Assembly (NCBI GenBank): GCA_041658605.1
Contig: JBAZZU010000037.1
Location: forward strand, 1-19,102
Direction of reading: 5' to 3'
Length of the DNA stretch: 19,102 nucleotides
Origin: JBAZWE01 sp041658605
GTDB taxonomy: Bacteria; Actinomycetota; Thermoleophilia; BMS3ABIN01
Shown: positions 6,724-14,914 of the stretch, in pieces
Position numbering within the stretch: the first letter of the stretch is position 1
Layout of the letters: each line of letters opens with the position of its first letter
Program-made: the position numbers and the translations under genes
Notes under the pieces: model-generated
Seen by the model: the letters and a program-made list of their open reading frames with translations, nothing else
Databases searched by the model: none
Told to the model about the DNA's origin: nothing

Positions 6724-9486
6724 TTACCTGCCGCGCCGGACGGCAACCTTGTACAGCTCAATCGCCCAGAGCACCGAGCTGGCGACTGCTGTCGCGATCA
6801 GCCAGTCCGAGATCAGGAGCTTTCGGGTATGGAAGGCGACCTGCAGAAAAGGCAGGTGCACCACGGCTATCATCATCAGGGTGGACAGGGCAAGGGCGGC
6901 CAGCAGCCAGGGGTTGGAGAATATCCTGCTGTTCAGGACGCTTTGACTCAGACTTCGGAAGTTCAGGCTGTTAAAAAGCTGGAACAGGGTCAGAACGACA
7001 AACGTCATCGTCCGGGCATACTCGATGTCCACATTGTCCCTGATCGTAAGAAAACCGCCGGGGAAGTACGCGTTGAGGACCAGCAGCCCACCGATGCCCG
7101 ACACCAGCCCCACAAAGACCGTCAAGCCTAGGACTTCGCGATTGACTACCGATTCGCTTCCGGGCCGCGGCGCGGCCCGCATGGCTTCCGGCTCTCTGGG
7201 GTCGACACCGAGCGCCAGTGCGGGTGGGCCGTTGGTCACGAGGTTTATCCAGAGTATCTGTACCGCCAGCAGCGGCAGGATCAGCTGGCCGCCTTCAAGC
7301 AGGCCGAGCGGGGACGCGAACATGACTCCGAGGAAAAGGGTCAGTACCAGACCCGAATTCGCGGAAAGCAGGAAGCCGAGGAATTTCCGTATGTTCGTGA
7401 AAATAGCGCGGCCCTCCTCGATGGCGGCGACGATAGTAGCGAAGTTGTCGTCCAGAAGCACCATGTCGGCGGCCTCACGGGCGACATCGGTGCCGGAAAG
7501 CCCCATCGCGATCCCGATATCAGCACGTTTCAGTGCAGGCGCGTCGTTGACGCCGTCCCCCGTGACCGCCACGGTATGCCCATTATTCTGAAGCGCCGTG
7601 ACGATTCTCACCTTGTGGCCGGGCGACACGCGCGCAAAAACGTGTTTGCTGTCCACCAGCCGCTCGAGTTCGTCATCGTCGACCCTGTCGATATCGGGTC
7701 CGGTCATCGATCCTTGTCCGATACCGAGCTCGGACGCGATCGCTTCGGCGGTCGCCAGATGATCCCCGGTTACCATGAATACCCGGATACCGGCATGGCG
7801 GCATTCATCTATCGCTGTCCGTGCTTCCGGCCGCGGCGGGTCGTAGATCCCGGCGAGTCCGAGAAAGGCGAGATCGTGTTCCGCGGAAGCCACATCGGAG
7901 CCGTTTCCTGAATCAAGCTGTTTTGATGCGACAGCCAGTGGTCTCAAGGCCCTGCCGGCCATGTCTTCGGCGGTATCGATCAGCCGCCGCCGGTCTTCGT
8001 CGGTCAGGGGCACGAACCGCCCACCCTCCAGCATGCTTGTGCACAGGGGGATTATCCGCTCGGGCGCTCCCTTGGAATGCATTACACCGCCACCGCCACC
8101 GGAGCTGACGATGACGGACATCTTCTTGCTCTCGGAGGAGAATGGCTCTTCCGCAAGACGGCGGTTCTGGCCTCTTAAGAACGAAGCATCGAGCCCGAGC
8201 TTGGCCGCCATCGTCATCAGCGCGGCTTCGGTGGGAGTCCCAATCGCCGCCCAGCGTCCTTTATCAGTCTCATGTATGGTCGCGTCATTACAAAGCACCG
8301 CGCTCATCGCCATGACAATGGCAGCGTCGAGGGCTTCGGGCGAACCCTCGATTTCTCCCTCCGGCCTGTAACCGGCGCCTCCCAGGGTGATCGTTTCCGT
8401 AGATACCACTATCTCGCGGACGGTCATCTCACCGACGGTCAGCGTCCCGGTTTTGTCCGAACAGATGGCGGTAGTGCTGCCGAGGGTTTCTACCGCCGGC
8501 AGTTTGCGTATGACGGCCTTGCGCTTCGCCATCCTCTGCGTGCCGAGCGCCAGCGAGCCGGTCACGACCGCGGGCAGCCCTTCCGGAATGGCGGCAACCG
8601 CCAGCGCGACGCTGAAAAGCAGAAGGTTAAGGATATTCTTCCAGTCGATGCTGCCGACGACGAACAGGCCGGCCGCCGATACTACGCAGGAAACAAGGAG
8701 AATGATGACCGCCAGGCGTTTCGCCAGCTGGTCCAGGTTATTCTTCAGGGGGGTATCGCGGTTGGGGGTGGACTGAATCAGGGTCGCGATCCTGCCTACT
8801 TCAGTGTCACTCGCGGTAGCGGTGATGACCGCGAGCGCGCGGCCGCCGGAAACCGTAGTTACCGCGTAGACCATTGCGACGCGGTCGGCCATCGGAGTAT
8901 CGATATCAATTGGCATGACCGATTTATGGACGCTGGCGCTTTCGCCGGTCAGGGAGCTTTCGTTGATCTCCAGCGAATTCACCTCGCACAGGCGACCGTC
9001 GGCAGGTACCCTGTCGCCCCTGATGAGCACCATGATATCGCCCACGACCAGCTGTCCGGCCGGTACGCGCCTGCGTATGCCGCCGCGAATAACCGTCGCC
9101 ACGGGGCTGCTGAGTTCGCTTAGCTTTTCCAGGCTTCTCTCGGCCTTGTGTTCCTGGAAGAATCCCAGGCCGGCGTTGGCAAGGACGATGGCCATGATAA
9201 CGATGGTGTCATAGGGAAGCCTGCCATCATCGTCGAGGAACCAGATGGCGAAGTTGAGAGCGGCGGCGGCCAGCAGGACGATGATCAGCACGCTGCGGAA
9301 CTGGTCGAGAAGGAGTCTTAAACGGCTGGCAAGGGGTGGGGAAGGAAGCTGGTTGGGACCGGAGCGCGCCAGCCTGCCGGCAGCCTCGTCAGGACTTAAT
9401 CCATTGGCAATGCTGGAGCCAAGAAGTGCCAGGACATCTTCAAAAGACAGACTATGCGGGGATTCTGTGGCCTGGCTTGGTTCCAT
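6724..9486 (-). CDS. P-type cation-transporting ATPase, PII (SERCA/PMR1-like) type
   Basis: A 920-residue membrane ATPase with the N-terminal cation ATPase domain, actuator loop TGES (180-183), phosphorylation site DKTGT (344-348), hinge TGDGVND (642-648) and C-terminal membrane helices. Membrane helix 4 has VAAIPEGLP (glutamate present), as in Ca2+/Mn2+ pumps. Two usual ion ligands differ: helix 5 reads NSGL, with Leu where SERCA has E771, and helix 6 reads NLVTNG, with N752 where SERCA has D800. Helix 6 N748 and helix 5 N710 are kept. Substrate is therefore uncertain; Ca2+, Mn2+ or a monovalent ion are possible. The ATG at 9486 is chosen because a perfect TATAAT (9500-9495) lies just upstream; a GTG two codons earlier (9492) is the alternative. 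No Shine-Dalgarno is visible. The zinc-ribbon gene lies 30 bases upstream on the same strand. Confidence 0.9.
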   Translation of the reverse strand: MEPSQATESPHSLSFEDVLALLGSSIANGLSPDEAAGRLARSGPNQLPSPPLASRLRLLLDQFRSVLIIVLLAAAALNFAIWFLDDDGRLPYDTIVIMAIVLANAGLGFFQEHKAERSLEKLSELSSPVATVIRGGIRRRVPAGQLVVGDIMVLIRGDRVPADGRLCEVNSLEINESSLTGESASVHKSVMPIDIDTPMADRVAMVYAVTTVSGGRALAVITATASDTEVGRIATLIQSTPNRDTPLKNNLDQLAKRLAVIILLVSCVVSAAGLFVVGSIDWKNILNLLLFSVALAVAAIPEGLPAVVTGSLALGTQRMAKRKAVIRKLPAVETLGSTTAICSDKTGTLTVGEMTVREIVVSTETITLGGAGYRPEGEIEGSPEALDAAIVMAMSAVLCNDATIHETDKGRWAAIGTPTEAALMTMAAKLGLDASFLRGQNRRLAEEPFSSESKKMSVIVSSGGGGGVMHSKGAPERIIPLCTSMLEGGRFVPLTDEDRRRLIDTAEDMAGRALRPLAVASKQLDSGNGSDVASAEHDLAFLGLAGIYDPPRPEARTAIDECRHAGIRVFMVTGDHLATAEAIASELGIGQGSMTGPDIDRVDDDELERLVDSKHVFARVSPGHKVRIVTALQNNGHTVAVTGDGVNDAPALKRADIGIAMGLSGTDVAREAADMVLLDDNFATIVAAIEEGRAIFTNIRKFLGFLLSANSGLVLTLFLGVMFASPLGLLEGGQLILPLLAVQILWINLVTNGPPALALGVDPREPEAMRAAPRPGSESVVNREVLGLTVFVGLVSGIGGLLVLNAYFPGGFLTIRDNVDIEYARTMTFVVLTLFQLFNSLNFRSLSQSVLNSRIFSNPWLLAALALSTLMMIAVVHLPFLQVAFHTRKLLISDWLIATAVASSVLWAIELYKVAVRRGR

Positions 9487-9494
9487 TGCCACAG

Positions 9495-9500
9495 ATTATA
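9495..9500 (-). promoter_or_regulatory. Consensus minus-10 box upstream of the cation ATPase
   Basis: A perfect TATAAT on the minus strand. The expected transcription start falls around 9488, two bases before the ATG (9486), giving a leaderless or nearly leaderless message. A matching minus-35 is not evident. It sits in the 30-base gap after the zinc-ribbon gene, so the pump may be transcribed independently of it. Confidence 0.5.
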
Positions 9501-9516
9501 CACCGGGCGCCCCTGA

Positions 9517-9888
9517 TTAACTCGCCTGCCTGGTCTTCTCTGCCGCCGGCTCGAGATTGAGGTCCTTTTCCTCCTGGATATCATCCAGCCTGTCGTTGAA
9601 GGCTCCCGCGATATAGTCGACCTGTTCGGCGAGAAACCGATGAACGTCAATTGCGGCCGGAATCAGGGAAATCTGGCGTTCGATGTCTTCCAGTAAACCC
9701 TGCAGCTGCCTGCAGCTTTCCACGAGCTCGCTGCCACCCAGAAGTGAGATAGGTTTGTCACAATAAGGGCAGGTAGCCGTGACTTCGTCCGCGACCGCGG
9801 ACCCGTCGACCCAGATATAGGTTAAGCATTCGGGACAGATCGCCCAATAGACGACTGGTCGCCGTCCCCCCTTGACGCTGCCTGTCAT
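9517..9888 (-). CDS. Small zinc-ribbon protein with helical C-terminus, function unknown
   Basis: A 123-residue protein I do not recognise. The N-terminus carries two CxxC knuckles, CPEC (18-21) and CPYC (40-43), spaced as in a zinc ribbon or rubredoxin-like fold. From about residue 53 the chain is leucine-, glutamate- and glutamine-rich (LVESCRQLQGLLEDIERQ) and probably forms a helical or coiled-coil segment; the tail is charged. No signal peptide or membrane segment is visible, so it is probably cytosolic. The ATG at 9888 is preferred over a longer reading frame starting at 10062 because a GGGGGTG ribosome binding site lies 5 bases upstream and the extra N-terminus is basic, low-complexity sequence. 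It lies just upstream of the ATPase on the same strand, but that gene seems to have its own promoter. Confidence 0.65.
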   Translation of the reverse strand: MTGSVKGGRRPVVYWAICPECLTYIWVDGSAVADEVTATCPYCDKPISLLGGSELVESCRQLQGLLEDIERQISLIPAAIDVHRFLAEQVDYIAGAFNDRLDDIQEEKDLNLEPAAEKTRQAS

Positions 9889-10206
9889 TTCGCACCCCCG
9901 CGAAGTGGCTTTTGCAAGATTCAGTTTATCACTAGCAACTGTGGAAAGAAATAAGGGTTTTATGATAAACAAGGCTTTTTTGCCTCGTTTCTGGCGATGA
10001 GGCCGCCGCCGGCAAGCCTTTGCCCTGGAGCTTTCAGGACGTTTTGAGGGAATTTCACGCATCGAAGCTGTTTCCGAGAATACATGTGTGTGTCAGTGAG
10101 GCAGCACAATATCTGGTCCCGGGTCGACCACCGGTGCCGTTTCTGATATTTTATTCAGGGTTTGGGTAGCGCCGCCGGCAGGATTCAACCAAGGTCAGGA
10201 TTGGAA
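9889..10206. other. Divergent intergenic region without a recognised gene
   Basis: A 318-base spacer between the minus-strand zinc-ribbon gene and the plus-strand lipoprotein pair, so it should hold both promoters. No convincing minus-35/minus-10 pair was found. A perfect 7-base inverted repeat, GTTTATC (9924-9930) and GATAAAC (9964-9970), separated by 33 bases, could be an operator or a weak hairpin. Nothing else is recognisable. Confidence 0.4.
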
Positions 10207-10671
10207 ATGCACAGAAAAAACGGTTTTATTAACGCGCTCACTTTTTTGTTTGCAATCGGGCTCATTGCCATGTCGCTGGTACTCATCTCCTGCGGGGATG
10301 AATCAAAGGAGCAGGAGAATACCGGGACGGGCTCCGGCTACATTTCCCAGACGAGCACCGCCGGCGATATCACGGTCACCGCAACTCCCGGCAATCTGGG
10401 CGAGGATGCTTCGACCTGGAGTTTCAACATCACGATGGATGCCGGCAACGGCGACCTTGGCGAGGACATGCTGCAGGCCGCGGTTATCGTCGGCACGGAT
10501 GGCACGGAAACCGGGCCGACGGCCTGGGAGGGAGACGGACCGGGAGGTCTCCATCGTCAGGGCGTGCTCAAATTCGATTCACTGAAACCAATGCCAAAAA
10601 GCATCACGCTGAAGATCCGCGGCGTCGGCGGTATCGGAGAAAGAAGCTTCTCCTGGATACTGGGTCAGTGA
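10207..10671 (+). CDS. Predicted lipoprotein, function unknown
   Basis: A 154-residue exported protein. The signal sequence has a basic start (MHRKNG), a hydrophobic core (about 8-27) and a lipobox LISC with lipidated C29, followed by an acidic serine/glycine/threonine-rich linker. The remainder (about 48-154) is rich in beta-prone sequence, with GDITVTATPG, WEGDGPGGLHRQGVLKFDSL and a closing W-I-L segment, suggesting one compact beta-sandwich-like domain. I do not recognise the family. The ATG at 10207 has AGGA (10197-10200) as ribosome binding site; an upstream TTG in frame at 10162 has no such support. It lies 25 bases before the next lipoprotein gene and is probably co-transcribed with it. 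Confidence 0.75.
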   Translation: MHRKNGFINALTFLFAIGLIAMSLVLISCGDESKEQENTGTGSGYISQTSTAGDITVTATPGNLGEDASTWSFNITMDAGNGDLGEDMLQAAVIVGTDGTETGPTAWEGDGPGGLHRQGVLKFDSLKPMPKSITLKIRGVGGIGERSFSWILGQ

Positions 10672-10696
10672 ACACGGCTCAGCGGCCTTGACGGAT

Positions 10697-12154
10697 ATGA
10701 GGTTTTTTTCATTCAGCGGCAAATCCCCGGCACTCGTCGCGATTCTGCCTTATATCGTTCTTATTATGTTACCGCTTTCCGGATGCGGCGGGCTTAGCCT
10801 CGAAACAACCACGGAAAAAAGATTGATAACTGCGGTCCCGCCGGAAATGCAGTCGGATGCCAACAGCAGCCAGCCCTCCATCTCCGCCGACGGCCACTTT
10901 GTGGCCTTTATGTCAGATGCCACAAACCTTGTGATAAGCCCCACTAACGGTGCCCACAATATCTTCGTAAAGGACACCGCATCAGGCGTGACAACGCGGG
11001 TATCCACCGACTCGAACAGCGTATCCAGCAATAAGGACAGCGACTACCCGGCCATCTCCGCGGATGGCCGTTTCGTGGCATTCGAGTCGCTGGCGTCCAA
11101 CCTTGTGCCGGGCGATACCAACAGCGTTTGCGCGGCGGCCAGCGGCACGAGTATCAATTGTCCTGACGTGTTCATCAAGGATACGCAGACGGGCGAGACC
11201 AGAAGGATATCCACCGACGCCGCCGGCGCGCAGGGCGATCGTGAGAGCAAGCACCCGTCTATCTCCTCCGACGGCCGTTTCGTCGCATTCAACTCCGGCG
11301 CTTCGAACATGGTCCCGGGAGACGCCAACGGAGTGTCCGATATTTTCGTCAAGGACACGCGGACAGGAGCAGTCACGCTGGCGTCAATCGGAGCAGCCGG
11401 CGAGCGTGGTGACAAATACAGCGACAACCCCTCTATCAGTGCCGACGGCCGTTTTGTCGCTTTCATGTCTGACGCCACAAATCTGGTTGCCGACGATTCG
11501 AACGACAGGACCGATGTCTTCCTCAAGGATATGCAGACGGGCGCGCTTATGAGAATCTCGACTGACGCGTCCGGGGGCCAGGCGGATGATACGAGCGGAC
11601 AAGGCTCATTGGCCATCTCCGCCGACGGGCGACACGTTGCCTTTGATTCAGTCGCGACCAACCTTGTTGCCGGAGACGAAAACGGCAAACGTGACATATT
11701 CCTGAAGGATACACAGACCGGTGCGATCATCCTCGTTTCCACCAACACTGCCGGCGCACAGGGGGCTGAGGACAGTTATAAATCAGTTTCCCTGTCGGCA
11801 GACGGCAGCCAGATTTCTTTCAGCTCCGACGCACCGGACCTCGTGCCGGGAGATACCAATACAACTTCCGGCAAGACTGATATTTTTATCAAGGACATAA
11901 AGACCGGCGTCATCTCCAGGATATCGACGAGCACGGCTGGGGCGCAGTCCAACGGCAAGAGTGAGCTTGCCGCCATCTCAGCCGATGGGCTTTTTGTGGC
12001 TTTTGCCTCCGATGCCGTGAACCTGATATTGGATGACACGAACAGGAAATCCGATATCTTCCTGAAGAATATCAAGAGCGGCGTCACTACCCGCATCTCC
12101 ACGAGCACATCGGAAACAATGGATGAAGCCGAGACAAAAACCATTGGGCCATGA
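10697..12154 (+). CDS. Lipoprotein with seven PD40/TolB-like repeats (beta-propeller)
   Basis: A 485-residue exported protein: hydrophobic signal, lipobox LSGC with C30, then seven tandem repeats of roughly 55-65 residues from about residue 59 to the end. Each repeat has the pattern S-I-S-A-D-G-R-F-V-A-F-x-S-D-A-x-N-L-V, a D-x-N turn, D-I-F-x-K-D-x-x-T-G, and V-S/I-S-T. Seven units fit a closed seven-bladed propeller of the TolB/WD40-like type, which usually binds protein partners or polymers. Repeat 2 has an insertion with two cysteines (SVCAAASGTSINC) that could form a disulfide. No catalytic motif is visible. The ATG at 10697 is used; a TTG three codons earlier (10688) is possible, and neither has a strong ribosome binding site. 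The ligand is unknown. Confidence 0.85.
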   Translation: MRFFSFSGKSPALVAILPYIVLIMLPLSGCGGLSLETTTEKRLITAVPPEMQSDANSSQPSISADGHFVAFMSDATNLVISPTNGAHNIFVKDTASGVTTRVSTDSNSVSSNKDSDYPAISADGRFVAFESLASNLVPGDTNSVCAAASGTSINCPDVFIKDTQTGETRRISTDAAGAQGDRESKHPSISSDGRFVAFNSGASNMVPGDANGVSDIFVKDTRTGAVTLASIGAAGERGDKYSDNPSISADGRFVAFMSDATNLVADDSNDRTDVFLKDMQTGALMRISTDASGGQADDTSGQGSLAISADGRHVAFDSVATNLVAGDENGKRDIFLKDTQTGAIILVSTNTAGAQGAEDSYKSVSLSADGSQISFSSDAPDLVPGDTNTTSGKTDIFIKDIKTGVISRISTSTAGAQSNGKSELAAISADGLFVAFASDAVNLILDDTNRKSDIFLKNIKSGVTTRISTSTSETMDEAETKTIGP

Positions 12155-12219
12155 TTAAGGGACACCCTGCCTGAACTGAACCAGCGAGGCGCCCCCGTGT
12201 CAACATAGACTCTGTCGGC

Positions 12220-12990
12220 TCAGGTCAATCCGCCGATCTTGCTGACCACGAAGGCCAGCAGGAAACCGACAGCCGTGATAAAGCCCGCGAATTCATGATC
12301 TTCGTGGAATGCCACCGGGATCATCGTGTCGGCGATCATCGCCAGGATAGCGCCTGCGGCTACCGCCAGTGAGACTGCATTGACGTCGGCGGAGAAGTGG
12401 CTGAAGACTGCGTAGCCGGACAGGGCGGCGGCGCTGGAGATCACCGCGACGCCGGTCCACAGAGAAAAGACATAAAAGGCTGAACGCCGCGCTTTCTTCA
12501 TACCGGCGGAGCTTGAAAGGCCCTCGGGAAAATTCGAGAGGAAGATCGCCACCACAGTCACGACGCTTACCGTTCCTCCGGCGATCATGCTTACGCCGAT
12601 GGCTATTGATTCCGGGATGCCATCGATGAGTGCGCCAATGGCGATGGCCCTGCCACTACCGCTGAAATCATCCTCACTCGGCTGGCGGACCTGATTCTTG
12701 CCATGGTGCTTCCGCCCTCTGGCGCCCCTGTGGTCCGGCCACCAGGTTGCAGCGGTAAAAAGCCCCGCGCCACCGAGAAAGCCGATTGCCGAAGAATCAA
12801 AACCACCAAGCTCGAAGGCGTCACTCATCAGGTCGATAGACAGCGCCGAGATGAGGACTCCGGCGCCAAACGCCATGATGCCTGCAATCGTGCGCTTCGG
12901 AAGGTCGACAAACCAGCCGGAGAGCGCTCCGAACAGCAGCGCTGAGCCTGCCACGAGCCCCCAGAACCCGGCTTCAGCCCAGGCAGGCAT
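12220..12990 (-). CDS. ZIP family metal transporter
   Basis: A 256-residue inner-membrane protein with about eight hydrophobic segments and a histidine/lysine/arginine-rich loop around residues 85-105 (DHRGARGRKHHGK), as in ZIP importers of Zn2+, Fe2+ or Mn2+. The metal-site helices read IDGIPESIAIG (helix 4) and SNFPEGLSSSAG (helix 5). The PE signature of both is kept, but the usual histidines of HNxPEG and HExPEG are replaced by Asp and Ser. I believe this belongs to a bacterial ZIP subgroup with the S-N-x-P-E-G-L-S-S pattern rather than being a damaged protein. The AFHEDHEF segment near the C-terminus adds acidic and histidine ligands. It is convergent with the propeller lipoprotein. No strong ribosome binding site is visible. 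Direction and metal are not determinable here. Confidence 0.85.
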   Translation of the reverse strand: MPAWAEAGFWGLVAGSALLFGALSGWFVDLPKRTIAGIMAFGAGVLISALSIDLMSDAFELGGFDSSAIGFLGGAGLFTAATWWPDHRGARGRKHHGKNQVRQPSEDDFSGSGRAIAIGALIDGIPESIAIGVSMIAGGTVSVVTVVAIFLSNFPEGLSSSAGMKKARRSAFYVFSLWTGVAVISSAAALSGYAVFSHFSADVNAVSLAVAAGAILAMIADTMIPVAFHEDHEFAGFITAVGFLLAFVVSKIGGLT

Positions 12991-13167
12991 GACATTCAGT
13001 AATAGCCGGCTTCATCAATCCCGCATCCAATCATTTCGATGTACGTTCGAGCCGCTCCCCTGCTTCCATATGAAACCACCCTCACAATATGAAAATCATT
13101 CTTCTTCAGGAAGCAATGTTTGTCAAACAAATACCGGTCGCGATGAATAACCGTGCAGACAGATTAC

Positions 13168-13192
13168 TTAACAATATTCTGTAATTTGTTAA
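13168..13192. promoter_or_regulatory. Inverted repeat, possible operator
   Basis: A perfect 7-base dyad, TTAACAA (13168-13174) and TTGTTAA (13186-13192), separated by 11 bases, in AT-rich sequence between the ZIP gene and the redox module. It is about 34 bases before the first of the two long direct repeats. Its size and spacing fit a dimeric regulator; identity unknown. Confidence 0.4.
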
Positions 13193-13225
13193 CCATAAAA
13201 TATGACCGTCAAAAATTGTATCCAA

Positions 13226-13252
13226 GTTGACCGCATAAACTATATTTATTAC
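13226..13252 (+). repeat. Direct repeat, copy 1 of 2
   Basis: A 27-base unit beginning GTTGACCG and ending TTTATTAC. It matches the copy at 13301-13327 at 23 of 27 positions. The core TAAACTATA also appears inverted as CTATAGTTTA at 13291-13300, just before copy 2. Probably a regulator site, upstream of the NrfD gene by about 430 bases. Confidence 0.6.
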
Positions 13253-13300
13253 ATCAATACAGCCTGTTTAAAACTAGACCAAGACCAAGGCTATAGTTTA

Positions 13301-13327
13301 GTTGACTGAATTAACTATGTTTATTAC
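13301..13327 (+). repeat. Direct repeat, copy 2 of 2
   Basis: Second copy, beginning GTTGACTG and ending TTTATTAC, 75 bases after copy 1, which is about seven helical turns. Together with the inverted CTATAGTTTA at 13291-13300 it forms an imperfect dyad, ATAGTT...AACTAT (13293-13318). Confidence 0.6.
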
Positions 13328-13481
13328 TGAAACGAGCGTGATTCGAAAGCAATCGCGGTTGTGATGACAGCCATTAATAATATGGCCAATTGCAGGGATA
13401 TTAGATATACCACAAATGAGCAACCTGCGCCTTAACAGTCTTATGTAACGTAGAGACTAATTACTAAATTCAGGACTAAGT

Positions 13482-13653
13482 AGGGAAAATACCCGAGTAC
13501 CCCTTAGGGTATTTCCTGAGCGGCGTAAGGAAAACCCCCATTGACGCTAGGGACAAAACCCCAGTCCTATGGTAGTTTCTCCCGATTCTATCCGGAGGGC
13601 TCCTCGGGTAGAACTATCATTAACAAGTCAGCGGTATGCAAAATATCAACCGC
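13482..13653 (+). promoter_or_regulatory. Structured leader upstream of the redox module
   Basis: Successive hairpins precede the NrfD gene. The first is GGAAAATACCC (13484-13494) with GGGTATTTCC (13507-13516), one bulged A. The second is TAGGGAC against GTCCTA (about 13548-13570), one bulged G. The third is a 17-position stem, ATGGTAGTTTCTCCCGA (13569-13585) with TCGGGTAGAACTATCAT (13604-13620), with 13 Watson-Crick pairs, two G-T pairs and two mismatches. The fourth is GCGGT (13631-13635) with ACCGC (13649-13653). The second and third share bases 13569-13570 and cannot both form fully, so alternative folds are possible. It matches no riboswitch class I know. TTGACG at 13541-13546 might be a minus-35 box, but its minus-10 partner is poor. 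Confidence 0.45.
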
Positions 13654-13687
13654 AGGGCAGAAAGTTCTACTAAAGGAGGGAGGCATC

Positions 13688-14914
13688 ATGTCGGACAGTG
13701 TTTCCACGGAAACAGCAGAAGCGCCGTTTCTGACCGCCCGGTGGGGGGTGCTTCAGGCGATCAGGAAGAGGGCTTACGGATTGACGATCTTCTTTCTGTC
13801 GATTCTTGTTGTCGCTGGCACCGCGGCGGGAATCCACGCCAAGATGGTCGGCTCACTTGAAGCCTACGGCGCGTCCCGCGAGATACCATGGGGCATTCTC
13901 ATATCAACCTATGTGTTTTTCGTGGTCACCTCGACCGGGCTGTGCCTGGTCTCTTCTATCGGGCACGTATTCGGTGTCCAGGCACTGATGCCGATCGCCA
14001 AGCGCTCAGTGTTTCTTGCGGTGGCGACGATCGTCGCCGGATTTTTCGTTATTTTTTTCGAGATTGAGAACCCGTTCCGCATGGCCATCTACAACGTGAT
14101 CTCACCAAACCTCACATCGAACATCTGGTGGATGGGAACCCTGTACGGTGCCTACATGGTATTCATGGCGGTCGAATTCCTGCTGCTGGTCAAGGGCAGG
14201 TATGGCATTGCGACCATAACAGGTTTTCTCGGAGTGATAGCCGGCGTCGCGGCGCACAGTAACCTCGGCGCGGTTTTCGGCATGCTAGATGGGCGCGAAT
14301 TCTGGTACGGGCCCTTCATGCCCATATATTTCATCACATCGGCCATGATGTCCGGTACGGCCGCGATCATGCTCTTCACCTGGCTCGCGTATAAGGTCAA
14401 CGGCAAGAAGATCGAACCCGAGACGGCGCGGGCGCTAGAGGTAACGACCAAGGTCGGAATCCTCCTTATCGCGGTCATCCTCTTCTTCACCACATGGAAG
14501 TTCATCATAGGTTTCGCCGGCGGCGAGTCCAAGATAATGGCGCTCGAATCGCTTTTGACCGGGCCGTACGCATTCAACTTCTGGGTGCTTGAGATCGCGG
14601 TAGGCATGGTCATACCGCTCCTGCTTTATCTCAAATCAAAAGGCACTAACCTTTCGCTGATGGCGCTGGCTTCGGCAATGATGATGTTCGGCATCTTCTT
14701 CATGAGGTACGACCTTGTAGTCGTGGGCCAGGTAGTGCCTCTTCAGCATGAACTCAGCGTGAATGAATACCCGGGCCTGCTCAGTTACACCCCCAGCATG
14801 TACGAGATACTCATCGTCCTCGCCGGTATTGCCATGGTGGGCCTGGCCTTCCTGATAGGTGAGAAGGCGTTCGGCGGACATGTTATTGAAGAACACGAAG
14901 GAGGCGAGCACTGA
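13688..14914 (+). CDS. NrfD/PsrC/HybB-family quinone-interacting membrane protein
   Basis: A 408-residue polytopic membrane protein with about ten hydrophobic segments, of the NrfD family, whose members pass electrons between the quinone pool and a periplasmic ferredoxin subunit. Characteristic features are the helix rich in F-F-E-I-E-N-P (about residues 120-130), the W-W-M-G segment, and late RYDLVVVGQVVPLQ with an S-x-Y-E-I-L-I-V closing helix, as in HybB/DsrP-like members. The soluble N-terminus and the E/H-rich tail (VIEEHEGGEH) are short. The ATG at 13688 follows AAAGGAGG (13672-13679, 8-base gap); a longer frame from 13541 runs through the structured leader and is rejected. The TGA overlaps the ATG of the ferredoxin gene (TGATG), indicating a coupled complex. 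Confidence 0.88.
   Translation: MSDSVSTETAEAPFLTARWGVLQAIRKRAYGLTIFFLSILVVAGTAAGIHAKMVGSLEAYGASREIPWGILISTYVFFVVTSTGLCLVSSIGHVFGVQALMPIAKRSVFLAVATIVAGFFVIFFEIENPFRMAIYNVISPNLTSNIWWMGTLYGAYMVFMAVEFLLLVKGRYGIATITGFLGVIAGVAAHSNLGAVFGMLDGREFWYGPFMPIYFITSAMMSGTAAIMLFTWLAYKVNGKKIEPETARALEVTTKVGILLIAVILFFTTWKFIIGFAGGESKIMALESLLTGPYAFNFWVLEIAVGMVIPLLLYLKSKGTNLSLMALASAMMMFGIFFMRYDLVVVGQVVPLQHELSVNEYPGLLSYTPSMYEILIVLAGIAMVGLAFLIGEKAFGGHVIEEHEGGEH

Noticed and set aside
9889..10062. Longer N-terminus for the zinc-ribbon protein
   Set aside because: The extra residues are basic low-complexity sequence and the ATG at 9888 has a GGGGGTG site at correct spacing.
12162..12201. GACAC...GTGTC pairing between the propeller and ZIP genes as a terminator
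   Set aside because: Only five pairs around a 30-base loop and no T-run on either strand.
13541..13575. TTGACG as the minus-35 box of the redox operon
   Set aside because: At 17-19 base spacing the best minus-10 candidate (TCCTAT) matches only three of six positions, so a promoter is not claimed.
13541..13687. Upstream in-frame extension of the NrfD protein
   Set aside because: It runs through the hairpin leader, has no ribosome binding site, and the ATG at 13688 has an excellent one.
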